Shown: in pieces, positions 20,538 to 28,869 of the stretch
How positions within the stretch are numbered: the stretch's first letter is position 1
Layout of the letters: every line of letters begins with the position of its first letter
Assembly: GCA_029246705.1 (NCBI GenBank)
Contig: JAQWMQ010000035.1
Location: forward strand, 124,001-188,000
Origin: Phycisphaerales bacterium
GTDB taxonomy: Bacteria > Planctomycetota > Phycisphaerae > Phycisphaerales > SM1A02
Length of the DNA: 64,000 nucleotides
Direction: 5' to 3'
Position numbers and translations under genes: made by a program
The notes under the pieces: generated by a model
Databases searched by the model: none
The model's input: only the letters and a program-made list of their open reading frames with translations
What the model was told of the DNA's origin: nothing

Positions 20538-20822
20538 TCAGGACACGAGAAAACCATCACACTCGGCAGCGAAGGCGAGATCCTTCTCTGACAGTCCGCC
20601 TGCATCATGCGTTGAAAGGGTCAGGGTGACCTTGTTGTAGCGAACGAGGATGTCGGGGTGGTGCTGCACGGCCTCTGCACGTTCAGCGACCCGCGTGACG
20701 AAGGCCATCGACTGGATGAAATCATCGAAGCCGAAGGTTCGCTGGATCGACTCACCATTCAGGGTCCAGTCGGAGAGCTGGACGAGTCCTTGGTCGACTT
20801 GCTCGGGAGTCAGTTTGTCCAT
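20538..20822 (-). CDS. Pterin-4a-carbinolamine dehydratase
   Basis: A 94-residue protein of the PCD/PhhB family, which dehydrates 4a-hydroxytetrahydrobiopterin to recycle the pterin cofactor of aromatic amino acid hydroxylases. The conserved core is seen as AEAVQHHPDILVRYNKVTLT followed by LSTHDAGGLSEKDLAFAAECD; the paired His and the THDAGG motif are family hallmarks. The ATG at 20822 (MDKLTPEQV) gives the usual length; an upstream ATG at 20888 would add 22 unusual residues. It faces the gluQ gene, with about 106 bases between the starts. No hydroxylase gene is nearby. Confidence 0.9.
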   Translation of the reverse strand: MDKLTPEQVDQGLVQLSDWTLNGESIQRTFGFDDFIQSMAFVTRVAERAEAVQHHPDILVRYNKVTLTLSTHDAGGLSEKDLAFAAECDGFLVS

Positions 20823-20928
20823 CGCGCAGAATTCCCGTCCGTATCGAGTCACACCGCCGTGAAGGAGGTGCATGAAGTGTTCTTCCACAACGACGCACTA
20901 TATCGTGTGCAGCCATGAGGCCGGCGAC

Positions 20929-21912
20929 ATGATCCCCCAAACCCGGACAACTCGACTCGCACCCTCCCCCACCGGAGGCCTGCATCTGGGTAATGCCCGG
21001 AGTTTCCTGCTGAACTGGGCGCTCGGGCGCAAGGCGGGCTGGTCCATCCGGATGAGGATGGATGATCTCGACACCGAACGATGCTCGGTGGAGGCCGAGG
21101 AGACTCTGCTCGCATCGCTGGCCTGGCTGGGCATCGACCACGACGGACCGATCATCCGGCAGAGGGCCACCCCCGCACACCACCGAATGGCACTGGAACG
21201 CCTGTCGGAAGCGGGGTTGATCTTCGCTTGCGACCGCTCGAGAAGGGACCTGCGTGCCGCTGCAGAAGCACTCGGAGCACCACACGAAAGCGGGACGAAC
21301 CTGGTTTCGACGCCCGCGATGCGCCCCGAGGACCGGGCGGCCTGGGGGCTGCAGGACGGCCCGCTCAACCACCGCCTCGCCCTGGAACCCGGGGAGGAGG
21401 TGGTCGAGGACGCCCTGCTTGGAACTCGGTCGTTTGATCCGCTGGAGCGCTTCGGCGACCCCATCCTGTGGACCCGTCGCGACACCGCGGCCTACCACCT
21501 GGCCAGCGTGGTCGATGACCTGGAGCGTGGCGTCACCGACGTCGTTCGCGGGGAAGACCTCCTGCCATCAGCAGCCCTTCACCAGAGACTCTGTCGACTG
21601 CTGGGGGCCGACCCGCCCCGCTGGTGGCACCTTCCCCTGATGCTCGACCATCAGGGCAGGCGGCTTGCCAAGCGGGATGGCGACCTGACCATGTCCACGC
21701 TTCGACAGCGTGGCGTCCCACCGGAGCGGGTGATCGGACTGCTGGCCAGGACTTCCGGTGTGCAGGAGACGACTGAACCGATGAGCATCGAGGACTTCGT
21801 CCAGGCACTGGATGTGCGTGCACTGACCGAATGGGCACGGGCAGAATCAAGGGAAGGTGGCTACCGTCTCCTTCCGGAAGAGCTTGACTGGCTCGAGAGG
21901 AGAACCACGTGA
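20929..21912 (+). CDS. gluQ: Glutamyl-Q tRNA(Asp) synthetase
   Basis: A 327-residue paralogue of the catalytic half of glutamyl-tRNA synthetase. It attaches glutamate to queuosine at position 34 of tRNA(Asp). Landmarks are RLAPSPTGGLHLGNARSFL (the HIGH-type motif is HLGN), RMDDLDTER and the KMSKS-like RLAKRDGD. There is no anticodon-binding domain, which separates it from GltX. The ATG at 20929 places the catalytic start ten residues in, as in the family. Its TGA stop overlaps the ATG of the DUF192 gene (TGATG), so the two are translationally coupled. The middle region is somewhat long compared with E. coli GluQ. Confidence 0.9.
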   Translation: MIPQTRTTRLAPSPTGGLHLGNARSFLLNWALGRKAGWSIRMRMDDLDTERCSVEAEETLLASLAWLGIDHDGPIIRQRATPAHHRMALERLSEAGLIFACDRSRRDLRAAAEALGAPHESGTNLVSTPAMRPEDRAAWGLQDGPLNHRLALEPGEEVVEDALLGTRSFDPLERFGDPILWTRRDTAAYHLASVVDDLERGVTDVVRGEDLLPSAALHQRLCRLLGADPPRWWHLPLMLDHQGRRLAKRDGDLTMSTLRQRGVPPERVIGLLARTSGVQETTEPMSIEDFVQALDVRALTEWARAESREGGYRLLPEELDWLERRTT

Positions 21913-22421
21913 TGCAACGACTCCATGCCGCGACCCGGCTTCGTTCCTGGCTGCTGTTGGCCCTGCTTCTGCAGCTCACCGGGTGCGGCTGTGCCAACGG
22001 CCCCACCGAACAGGTCACGATCAAGGAGCAGACGTTCACGCTGGAGGTCGCCAGCACCCTGGAGGCGATCAAGAAGGGACTGGGGGAACGCGAATCCATT
22101 CCCGACAACGGCGGCATGCTGTTCGTGTTTCCGGACGCCCAGCAACGACGTTTCTGGATGGTCGACTGCCTGGTCGACATCGACATCATGTACCTCGACG
22201 CCCTGGGCAGGATCACCTCGATCCACACCATGCGGGCCGAACCACTCCAGACCGGGTCCGAGACCAGGACCGAGTACGAACAGCGACTGAAACGCTATCC
22301 AAGCGGCCTGAGCGCCCAGTTCGCGATCGAACTTCAAGCCGGCAAGATCCGAGAACTCGATCTGAAGACCGGAAACAAGATCGATATACCGATCGAATGC
22401 CTCAAGGCGAGGGTCAAGTGA
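21912..22421 (+). CDS. DUF192 lipoprotein
   Basis: A 169-residue protein with a signal peptide ending in a lipobox (LLQLTGCGC, Cys near 25), so probably a lipoprotein of the periplasm. The rest is a DUF192 domain: KGLGERESIPDNGGMLFVF, then RRFWMVDCLVDIDIMYLDALGRI and a C-terminal LQAGKIRELDLKTGNKI match the family pattern of GLxxRxxLxxxxGMLFxF and FWMxxxxxPLDIxFID. The function of DUF192 is unknown. The ATG at 21912 overlaps the gluQ stop; a GTG just before it is an alternative start. Confidence 0.82.
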   Translation: MQRLHAATRLRSWLLLALLLQLTGCGCANGPTEQVTIKEQTFTLEVASTLEAIKKGLGERESIPDNGGMLFVFPDAQQRRFWMVDCLVDIDIMYLDALGRITSIHTMRAEPLQTGSETRTEYEQRLKRYPSGLSAQFAIELQAGKIRELDLKTGNKIDIPIECLKARVK

Positions 22422-22436
22422 CCCGATGCCAAGGAT

Positions 22437-22456
22437 GAAGCAGCTGGACCTGCTTC
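22437..22456 (+). repeat. Hairpin between the DUF192 and phosphatase genes
   Basis: GAAGCAG (22437-22443) and CTGCTTC (22450-22456) form a perfect 7-bp stem with a 6-base loop, 16 bases before the next ATG. There is no T run, so it is more likely an mRNA stability or leader element than a terminator. Confidence 0.35.
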
Positions 22457-22471
22457 ACCGGAGCAGGCGTC

Positions 22472-23716
22472 ATGACCACTGGAAACCTCGTTGTCCTCGC
22501 AGGCGTCGATCGGCTTGAAAAGGCCGAAAAACTGGGCAAGGCACTGGAAAGTGCCTGGCCATGCGGGCTGTGTCCGAACATCGTCTCGGCATCCATGATG
22601 GAAGCGCAGCAGGACATCCTCAAGGGTGCCTGCGGGCTGCTGGTCCTTCCCGAGACCGCCGATTGCGGGACGGGCAGGAACCCCAACCTTCAATCCATGG
22701 ACTTCGCGCAGGAAGCCGGCATACCGACCATGATCATCGGTGATCTCGACTGCAGCACCACCCTGCAACTGGAAACGATGCAGGTTCCCGAAGAGACCAA
22801 TCCGACCACCATCGCGGCGATCCTCTGCGGCATGATCAGCCGCCAGCAGGACCTCGACCAGCTCCAGCAGCAACTGTCGATCGCCACCCGGATCGTCAAC
22901 AGCATCAACCTCGAGATGGAGAAGGTCGACGAGGAGCTTCAGGCGGCTGCCGTCGTGCAACGGGACTTTCTTCCGAACGTGCTGCCGAACATCGGACCGA
23001 TCTCCATCGGAGCGCTCTGGAGACCGACGTCCTATGTCTCCGGTGACTACTACGACGTGCGCATGATCGACGAGAATCGCATCGGCGTGTTCATCGCGGA
23101 TGCCGCCGGCCACGGCGTGCCCTCTGCAATGATGACCATGATCCTCGCAAGGGCGTTCGAACATGCCCACAACGAGCATGCAGCGAACCCGGACATGGTG
23201 ATGGCCGCCATAAACAAGGACTTCTACCAGCAGCAATCGGGCGTGACTCGATTCGCGACCGCGGTCTATGCCGTGGTCGACTGTTCGGAAGGACTGATCA
23301 CCTACGCCTCCGCCGGACACCCACCACCACTGGTGTTGAGCGAGACGGAACTTCGTGTCCTCGAGAACACGTTGGGTGGCGGACTGCTGGGCATATTCCC
23401 CGAGGCCGAATACTCGGTGATGACCGAGTCGATTCGACCGGGGGAATCCTTCCTGGTGCACTCGGACGGTTTCGAACAGGCCTTTCCGCTTCCGACTGCC
23501 GGTCCGAGCGAACTCACCAGACCGACCAACGCATACCTGAACGTGTTCAAGTCGCTCGGGGAGGCCAACGATCCCGAGGAGATGATGCAGCGACTGTCAC
23601 TGGCGATTGATTCGCGCAGAGGCTCCTTGCATCCGTGCGATGACCTGACCCTGCTCTGCATTCATCATCAACGGCAGGCCAGTGCCGTGCCCGAGAACCG
23701 GCTCAAGGCCGGCTGA
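22472..23716 (+). CDS. PP2C-type (SpoIIE/RsbU) serine phosphatase with N-terminal regulatory domain
   Basis: A 414-residue cytoplasmic protein. Residues 1-125 form an alpha/beta domain of receiver-like size (VVLAGVDRLEKAEKLGKAL, then GLLVLPETADCG) without a clear phospho-acceptor pattern. A coiled coil (about 130-165, DLDQLQQQLSIATRIVNSINLEMEKV) joins it to the SpoIIE/RsbU phosphatase domain, with QRDFLPNVLPNIG, SGDYYDVRMIDENRIGVFIADAAGHGVPSA, YASAGHPPPLVL and the final PCDDLTLLCI. The conserved Asp residues for metal binding are present. Such enzymes dephosphorylate anti-anti-sigma factors in partner-switching stress pathways; no STAS or anti-sigma gene is adjacent. Confidence 0.88.
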   Translation: MTTGNLVVLAGVDRLEKAEKLGKALESAWPCGLCPNIVSASMMEAQQDILKGACGLLVLPETADCGTGRNPNLQSMDFAQEAGIPTMIIGDLDCSTTLQLETMQVPEETNPTTIAAILCGMISRQQDLDQLQQQLSIATRIVNSINLEMEKVDEELQAAAVVQRDFLPNVLPNIGPISIGALWRPTSYVSGDYYDVRMIDENRIGVFIADAAGHGVPSAMMTMILARAFEHAHNEHAANPDMVMAAINKDFYQQQSGVTRFATAVYAVVDCSEGLITYASAGHPPPLVLSETELRVLENTLGGGLLGIFPEAEYSVMTESIRPGESFLVHSDGFEQAFPLPTAGPSELTRPTNAYLNVFKSLGEANDPEEMMQRLSLAIDSRRGSLHPCDDLTLLCIHHQRQASAVPENRLKAG

Positions 23717-23785
23717 ACCGGGGATCACCGGCTCGCGACGGACATTCGGTAGCCACGAACGGCCCTCGCCCCCTATCCTGATGAC

Positions 23786-24412
23786 GTGTTCACCGGACTC
23801 ATCCAGCAGATGGGGATCGTTCGATCCCGTGACGATGCCACAACCAGCACGAGACTGGTGATCGATGATCATGGCTGGGAGCACCAACCCCGACCGGGGG
23901 ACTCCATCGCAGTCAACGGCTGCTGCCTGACCCTGGTGGAGCATGAGGAGGGGCTCGCCTTCGACGTGGTTCCGACCACGCTCGAGCGCACCACCCTCGG
24001 GAGCCTGGCTCCTGGAGATCGGGTGAATCTTGAACATGCCGCGACCCCATCGACCCTGCTCGGGGGACATCTGGTCCAGGGGCATGTCGATGGCACGGGC
24101 ACCATCCAAGCCAATGGCGAGGAGGCTTTCGGTGGATGGAAGATGAAAATCCAACCACCTGCCGAAGTCGCACCCTTCCTGGTTGATCGCGGCTCAGTGA
24201 CCGTGGAGGGGGTTTCACTGACCATTGCAGGCTGGGACGGCACCGAGGTGAGTCTGGCCCTGATACCCGAAACCCTCCAAAGAACCACCCTTGGAGGGCT
24301 TGTGGCGGGCGATGAGGTCAATCTCGAGCCCGACTGCCTGGCCAAGATGGTGGCCTCGATGCTGGAGCAAAGAGGACTGATCGAACCGGGCTCCCGGAAG
24401 TCGGGTTCTTGA
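23786..24412 (+). CDS. ribE: Riboflavin synthase, alpha chain
   Basis: A 208-residue enzyme that disproportionates two 6,7-dimethyl-8-ribityllumazine molecules into riboflavin. It starts at a GTG with the invariant family N-terminus MFTGLIQQMGIV. The two homologous lumazine-binding barrels are visible: GDSIAVNGCCLTLV and LGGHLVQGHVDGTG in the first half, then GSVTVEGVSLTIAG and the TLGGLVAGDEVNLEPDCLAKM stretch in the second. Length is normal. It is not linked to other rib genes. No FMN riboswitch was recognised in the 69-base upstream gap. Confidence 0.94.
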   Translation: MFTGLIQQMGIVRSRDDATTSTRLVIDDHGWEHQPRPGDSIAVNGCCLTLVEHEEGLAFDVVPTTLERTTLGSLAPGDRVNLEHAATPSTLLGGHLVQGHVDGTGTIQANGEEAFGGWKMKIQPPAEVAPFLVDRGSVTVEGVSLTIAGWDGTEVSLALIPETLQRTTLGGLVAGDEVNLEPDCLAKMVASMLEQRGLIEPGSRKSGS

Positions 24413-24497
24413 CGCTTCTGCAGCTCCCTTCGATACTGCGTGACTTGGCACAACCCCCACGAGAGCCCCCTCGCATGTCGATCAGGAGTATGACTTG

Positions 24498-25688
24498 ATG
24501 AACCCCACGGCCAAACCACATCGCAAGACCTCGATCGCACTGCTGACCGGAATGGTCGGGCTCGGACTGCTCGGCGGAACGCTGGGTGGGTGCAGGTCCC
24601 AGGACAGCAACTCCTGGAAGTCGGCAACCGACCTCGACAAGAAATACATCGTCGGACCGACACTCGCCGACCAACTCGGACTTCGCTGCGTCTGGCAGCA
24701 GGACGTTCCGGTCAATAATGCACAGGTCAAGGCGGTCGCGGACATTGCCGGGGACATCCTCGCGGTCGACTCCGACAATCGGGTGACGCTGCTCCAGACC
24801 GATGACGGCAACCAGATCTGGCACTCGGCTCCGATGCCGCGCAAGGAACAGATCCTCGGCATGGACCGGATCGACTCCTACGGCAACAACCGGTTGATCA
24901 TCACCACCGACACCGACATCTTCGTACTCGACGGCAACACCGGCGAGATGGTCAGCCGGCAGAACCTTCCAAACGCACCCATCACCGGTGTGTCCAGGTA
25001 CAGGAAGGAACTGATCTTCGGTGGCATCGACGGACGGGTGATCTTCCACAACGCACCAGTGGGCTACGAACTCCGTGCCAACAGCATGCAAGGACAGGTC
25101 AGTGCCACCCCGGTCGTCCATGACGACGAAGTGGTCGCGGTGAGCAACAAGGGTGAAGTGCTCCTGCTCAATGCCAAGGATGCCTCGCGAATCTGGTCAC
25201 GAACGCTCACCGGTGGCATCGATGCGAAGCCCGCCTTCAACGACTACGGAATCTACGTCTCGACCCTCGGGCAGAGCATCTGGTGCCTGGACAGCGGAAA
25301 CGGCGACGTGAAGTGGAAGTATTTCACCGAAAGCCCGCTCAAGACCGGCCCCACCGCCCTCGGCGATCGCATCTTCCAGTACGTCCCGAATGAAGGCCTG
25401 ATCTGCTTCGAAGCCGATCCGAAGGATTCGCCTCGAGGAAAGGCCCTCTGGACCAACCCGAAGATCACCGGGGATGTCACCACGGTCATCGGCAACGACC
25501 TGGTCCTCTGGGACAAGGACGACAAGATGGTCACCCTGGTGGACGCCGATCGTGGCGACACCAAGTTGAAGCTGAAACTCCCCAAGGTGCGGGATCTCTT
25601 CGCCTTCAGAGGTGAAGACAACCGACTCACGGTCATGGTCACGTCGACCGATGGCATCATCCAGCGTCTCGCCACGAAGAACCGTTGA
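24498..25688 (+). CDS. BamB-like PQQ-repeat beta-propeller lipoprotein
   Basis: A 396-residue protein with a lipoprotein signal (LLGGTLGGCRS, lipobox Cys near 33) and repeated PQQ-type blades such as DGNQIWHSAPM, LDGNTGEMVSRQNLP, NAKDASRIWSRTL, LDSGNGDVKWKYF and LWDKDDKMVTLVD. In E. coli BamB this eight-bladed propeller sits at the outer membrane in the beta-barrel assembly machine; whether this protein does the same is inferred. AGGAG at 24484-24488, nine bases before the ATG at 24498, fixes the start. It precedes purH by 30 bases, perhaps in one transcript. Confidence 0.83.
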   Translation: MNPTAKPHRKTSIALLTGMVGLGLLGGTLGGCRSQDSNSWKSATDLDKKYIVGPTLADQLGLRCVWQQDVPVNNAQVKAVADIAGDILAVDSDNRVTLLQTDDGNQIWHSAPMPRKEQILGMDRIDSYGNNRLIITTDTDIFVLDGNTGEMVSRQNLPNAPITGVSRYRKELIFGGIDGRVIFHNAPVGYELRANSMQGQVSATPVVHDDEVVAVSNKGEVLLLNAKDASRIWSRTLTGGIDAKPAFNDYGIYVSTLGQSIWCLDSGNGDVKWKYFTESPLKTGPTALGDRIFQYVPNEGLICFEADPKDSPRGKALWTNPKITGDVTTVIGNDLVLWDKDDKMVTLVDADRGDTKLKLKLPKVRDLFAFRGEDNRLTVMVTSTDGIIQRLATKNR

Positions 25689-25718
25689 AGCAAACCCCAC
25701 GTCGAGAGCAGTGAACGC

Positions 25719-27311
25719 ATGACCGATTTCGTGCCCGTCAACCGAGCCCTGATCTCGGTGAGCGACAAGACGGACCTGATCCCCTTTGCCCGTGCACTGC
25801 ACGATGCGGGGATCGAACTCATCTCGACCGGAGGCACTGCACGCGCCATCGCCGAGGCGGGCATTCCCGTGCTCACCGTCGATTCCATCACCGGTTTCCC
25901 GGAGATGATGAATGGTCGCGTGAAATCGCTGCACCCGAAGATCCACGGAGCCGTGCTCGCGCGCCGCGACGACCCCTCCCATGTCGCGGCCATGGAGGAA
26001 CACGGGATCAAGCCGATCGACCTGGTCTGCGTGAACCTCTACCCCTTCGAGAAGACGATCCAGATCGACGATGTGAGCGACGCCGACGTGATCGAGCAGA
26101 TCGACATAGGCGGACCCTCCATGCTTCGCTCGGCAGCGAAGAACCACGACTTCGTCACGGTGGTCACCAACTCCCGCCAATACGACCGACTGATCATCGA
26201 GCTGCGAGAAAACGACAACTGCACCAGCATGGACCTGCGAACGGAATTCGCCGCCGCTGCTTTCAGCCGAACCGCGGAATACGACGCTGCGATCAGTGGA
26301 TGGATGAGCCGTCGTTCCGGAGCGAAGTTCCCCAATGTGCTTGATCTCTCGTTCATCGCGAAGGAAAGCCTTCGTTACGGGGAGAACCCGCATCAGGAAG
26401 CGACCCTCTACGCTGATCCGGTTCCGCGAGGGGCAAGCATCCCCTCGTCCAACCAACTCCGGGGAAAACCGCTTTCCTACAACAACATCCTCGACGCCGC
26501 TGCGGCACTCGAACTGGTCCAGGACCTGCGGGACCTGCACCCTGACTCGATGCCCGTCGCGGTGCTCAAGCACACCAACCCCTGCGGCGCAGCGATCGAC
26601 AACGACGCCGCCCATGCGTTTTCAAAGGCACATGCCGGGGATCCGCTGGCAGCCTACGGTGGAATCGTCGCCTTCGGCGGCATGATCGACGAAGCGACCG
26701 CGACCCGGATGACCGAGGAATGCTCCTTCCTCGAGGTCGTGGTGGCCGAAGGCTTCTCATCCGAGGCCACGGAACGACTCGGCGCACGATGGAAGAACGT
26801 TCGCCTCATCGAGGCCGGGGAACTTCGTCGATCCAGTCGATCCGAAATCCTCTATCGAAGCATTCCCGGAGGGCTGCTTGCCCAGGAGCAGGACCGACAT
26901 CTCCCCTCCTCGGCCGATTTCCGTCACGTCGCGGGGCCGGCTCCGGACGAAGCCATGAGCCGCGATGCCGAGCTGCTGTCGGTGGTCGCCAAGCACCTCA
27001 AGTCGAATGCCGTATGTATCGGACGCGACGGTGCACTCCTGGGAGCGGGCGCCGGACAGATGGATCGCGTGGCTGCCTGCAGAAATGCGATCACGAAGTC
27101 CGGAGACCGACTCGGCCCCGGCAGCGGAGTGCCGGTGGCGGCAAGTGATGCCTTTTTCCCCTTTGCTGACGGCCCGGAACTGCTGATCGATGCGGGCGTG
27201 GGCTGCCTCATCCACCCTGGGGGCTCAAAACGTGATGACGAGACCTTCGAGCTCTGCGAAAAACGCGGGGTCACCTGCCTGCTGACCGGCGTCCGACATT
27301 TCAGGCACTAG
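25719..27311 (+). CDS. purH: Bifunctional AICAR formyltransferase/IMP cyclohydrolase
   Basis: A 530-residue enzyme for the last two steps of purine synthesis, converting AICAR to FAICAR and then IMP. The N-terminal cyclohydrolase domain (about 1-200) shows ALISVSDKTDLIPFARAL, STGGTARAI and GRVKSLHPKIHGAVLARR. The C-terminal formyltransferase domain has RYGENPHQEA, LRGKPLSYNNILDA, LKHTNPCGAA and the KSNAVCIGRDGALLGAGAGQM stretch. The key Lys-His of the formyltransferase lies in KHTNPCG. Length is typical. It is not clustered with other pur genes. Confidence 0.96.
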   Translation: MTDFVPVNRALISVSDKTDLIPFARALHDAGIELISTGGTARAIAEAGIPVLTVDSITGFPEMMNGRVKSLHPKIHGAVLARRDDPSHVAAMEEHGIKPIDLVCVNLYPFEKTIQIDDVSDADVIEQIDIGGPSMLRSAAKNHDFVTVVTNSRQYDRLIIELRENDNCTSMDLRTEFAAAAFSRTAEYDAAISGWMSRRSGAKFPNVLDLSFIAKESLRYGENPHQEATLYADPVPRGASIPSSNQLRGKPLSYNNILDAAAALELVQDLRDLHPDSMPVAVLKHTNPCGAAIDNDAAHAFSKAHAGDPLAAYGGIVAFGGMIDEATATRMTEECSFLEVVVAEGFSSEATERLGARWKNVRLIEAGELRRSSRSEILYRSIPGGLLAQEQDRHLPSSADFRHVAGPAPDEAMSRDAELLSVVAKHLKSNAVCIGRDGALLGAGAGQMDRVAACRNAITKSGDRLGPGSGVPVAASDAFFPFADGPELLIDAGVGCLIHPGGSKRDDETFELCEKRGVTCLLTGVRHFRH

Positions 27312-27467
27312 CTGGGTCGAAACATCTGATTAGGCGGGATTTCAGAAAATCAAAATCTCACGCCTTGAATTCGTGGTTCAGCCTCGGAATAATGTCCCAT
27401 CGGAGTTTTCTAGAGAGAGAGAACTCACACAATCTGGTGGGCGGGAACTGGGAGAAATGAGAGCGAC

Positions 27468-28160
27468 ATGTCTCAACTCCGAGGCGCGACATTCTGCGCC
27501 ATGATCACGACAACCGCGGTGGGCCTTGCGGCGGCAACCGGCTCCCACGCGAATGCAGAGGTTTCAAACTTCGATACCAGCCTGACCGCGCTCAGTGGGT
27601 TTTCGTTCCAGTTGGTCGATACCTTCGACATCCTCTATTCCGGCGAGAACGCCTACTTCGACTGGGACCTCGACAATGTCGTCGACCAGGTCGTGCCGGT
27701 CGGCCTGCCCGATACCCTCGGCCACTACGGCGACCCGGAACACTACGTTCTGGATTTCGCCCTGCCCGGTTCGGGTGTCATCCTCAACCCCTACTTCATG
27801 GGCGCCGAGCTGAGCTCCGCAGCATCAGTCGACTGGCGACTTTCCTACACCAGCACCGCGGGTGATGAGAGCACGATCTACAGCACGATCATGTCCGGTA
27901 CCGCGGACTACATCGGTGGTGGACTGACCCTCAACATCGCCGAGGGTCTGGAATGGCCTGTCAGCGGCATGCCCGCCAACGACCTGGGCATTCCCGAGGG
28001 AACCCACGTCGCCGCGGCGATCGCGGACTTCACCAGCTTCACGTTCACCTATCCAGGTACCTCGGGCCCCGCCCGACTCGAAGCCAACGTGATCCCCGCC
28101 CCAGGGGTCCTTGCACTCCTCGGCATCGGCGGCCTCGCCGCTCGTCGAAGGCGATCCTGA
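27468..28160 (+). CDS. Secreted protein with PEP-CTERM-like (PAPG variant) sorting tail
   Basis: A 230-residue protein with a signal peptide (cleavage near SHANAE) and a C-terminal sorting signal: IPAPGVLALLGIGGLAARRR, a short Pro-Ala-Pro-Gly motif, a 13-residue hydrophobic helix and an Arg cluster at the end. This tripartite tail is the PEP-CTERM pattern recognised by exosortase, with PAPG replacing PEP as is common in Phycisphaerae. The body is beta-rich and resembles no family I recognise. It is likely exported and processed, then anchored or released at the cell surface. The 156-base upstream region has a short GA repeat (GAGAGAGAGAA) and no clear promoter. Confidence 0.75.
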   Translation: MSQLRGATFCAMITTTAVGLAAATGSHANAEVSNFDTSLTALSGFSFQLVDTFDILYSGENAYFDWDLDNVVDQVVPVGLPDTLGHYGDPEHYVLDFALPGSGVILNPYFMGAELSSAASVDWRLSYTSTAGDESTIYSTIMSGTADYIGGGLTLNIAEGLEWPVSGMPANDLGIPEGTHVAAAIADFTSFTFTYPGTSGPARLEANVIPAPGVLALLGIGGLAARRRRS

Positions 28161-28204
28161 GGCGTTTCGCCGGATCCTGATTCGGCCGTCTTTCTGACCA
28201 ATCG

Positions 28205-28236
28205 AGGCCCCCGTTCGAACATCGAGCGGGGGCCTT
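28205..28236 (+). terminator. Terminator after the PEP-CTERM-like gene
   Basis: AGGCCCCCG (28205-28213) pairs with CGGGGGCCT (28227-28235), with an inner TCGA/TCGA stem. Only one T follows the stem, so it is a strong hairpin but a weak canonical terminator. Confidence 0.6.
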
Positions 28237-28287
28237 GCTAGTATTGGTGACCACCGAATTCGCGGTGCCAGACGAGGAACACGATCG

Positions 28288-28845
28288 ATGACCAGGAAGC
28301 CGGTGCTCGAGCACCCCACCCTCGCGGTGATCAAGAAGGCCTTTCCCGACGCCGGGCTCAAGGCCACGGAATTCCGTGAAATGACGACCGTCGTGATTCC
28401 TCGCGAGAAGATCCACGAAGTCGCCCGGTACCTCCACGACTCGCCTGACTGCGACTACGACTTCCTCGCCGATGTCGTCGGGATCGACTACATGGGCTAC
28501 CCGGTCGAACAACCCGGTCGCTTCGCGGTCTCCTACGTCCTCGCCAGCGGCAAGCACGGGCTGCGCATCACGCTCAAGACCTACGTCGACCCCTCGGTCG
28601 ACACCTCCGGCATTGATTTCGATCCTGAACTCGAGGTCGACTCGATCACCGACATCTGGCCCGGTGCCGAGTGGCCCGAACGCGAGGTCTACGACATGTT
28701 CGGGATCCGCTTCAAGAACCACCCGGACCTGCGTCGCATCCTCCTCTGGCGCGACTTCCCTGCGCACCCCCTGCGCAAGGACTACCCCCTGCGCGGACGC
28801 GGCGAACGCGAGCACTACCAGACGCTCAATCGCGAAAGTCGCTGA
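28288..28845 (+). CDS. nuoC: NADH-quinone oxidoreductase subunit C (30 kDa)
   Basis: A 185-residue protein of the NuoC family, the peripheral-arm subunit that joins the quinone module of complex I. The family signature is visible as WPGAEWPEREVYDMFGIRF followed by NHPDLRRILLWRDFPAHPLRKDYPL. The N-terminal part (YDFLADVVGIDYMGYP, then the FAVSYVLASGKHGLRITLKTYV strand) also fits. It is present alone; no other nuo gene is nearby, although nuoC usually lies between nuoB and nuoD. It is followed 24 bases later by a saccharopine dehydrogenase-like gene. Confidence 0.9.
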   Translation: MTRKPVLEHPTLAVIKKAFPDAGLKATEFREMTTVVIPREKIHEVARYLHDSPDCDYDFLADVVGIDYMGYPVEQPGRFAVSYVLASGKHGLRITLKTYVDPSVDTSGIDFDPELEVDSITDIWPGAEWPEREVYDMFGIRFKNHPDLRRILLWRDFPAHPLRKDYPLRGRGEREHYQTLNRESR

Positions 28846-28869
28846 ACCTCTTTTCTCACGGAGTCCTCG

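Noticed and set aside
24413-24497. Sigma-54-like TTGGCAC at 24445-24451
   Set aside because: The required GC pair at the -12 element is absent at the correct spacing.
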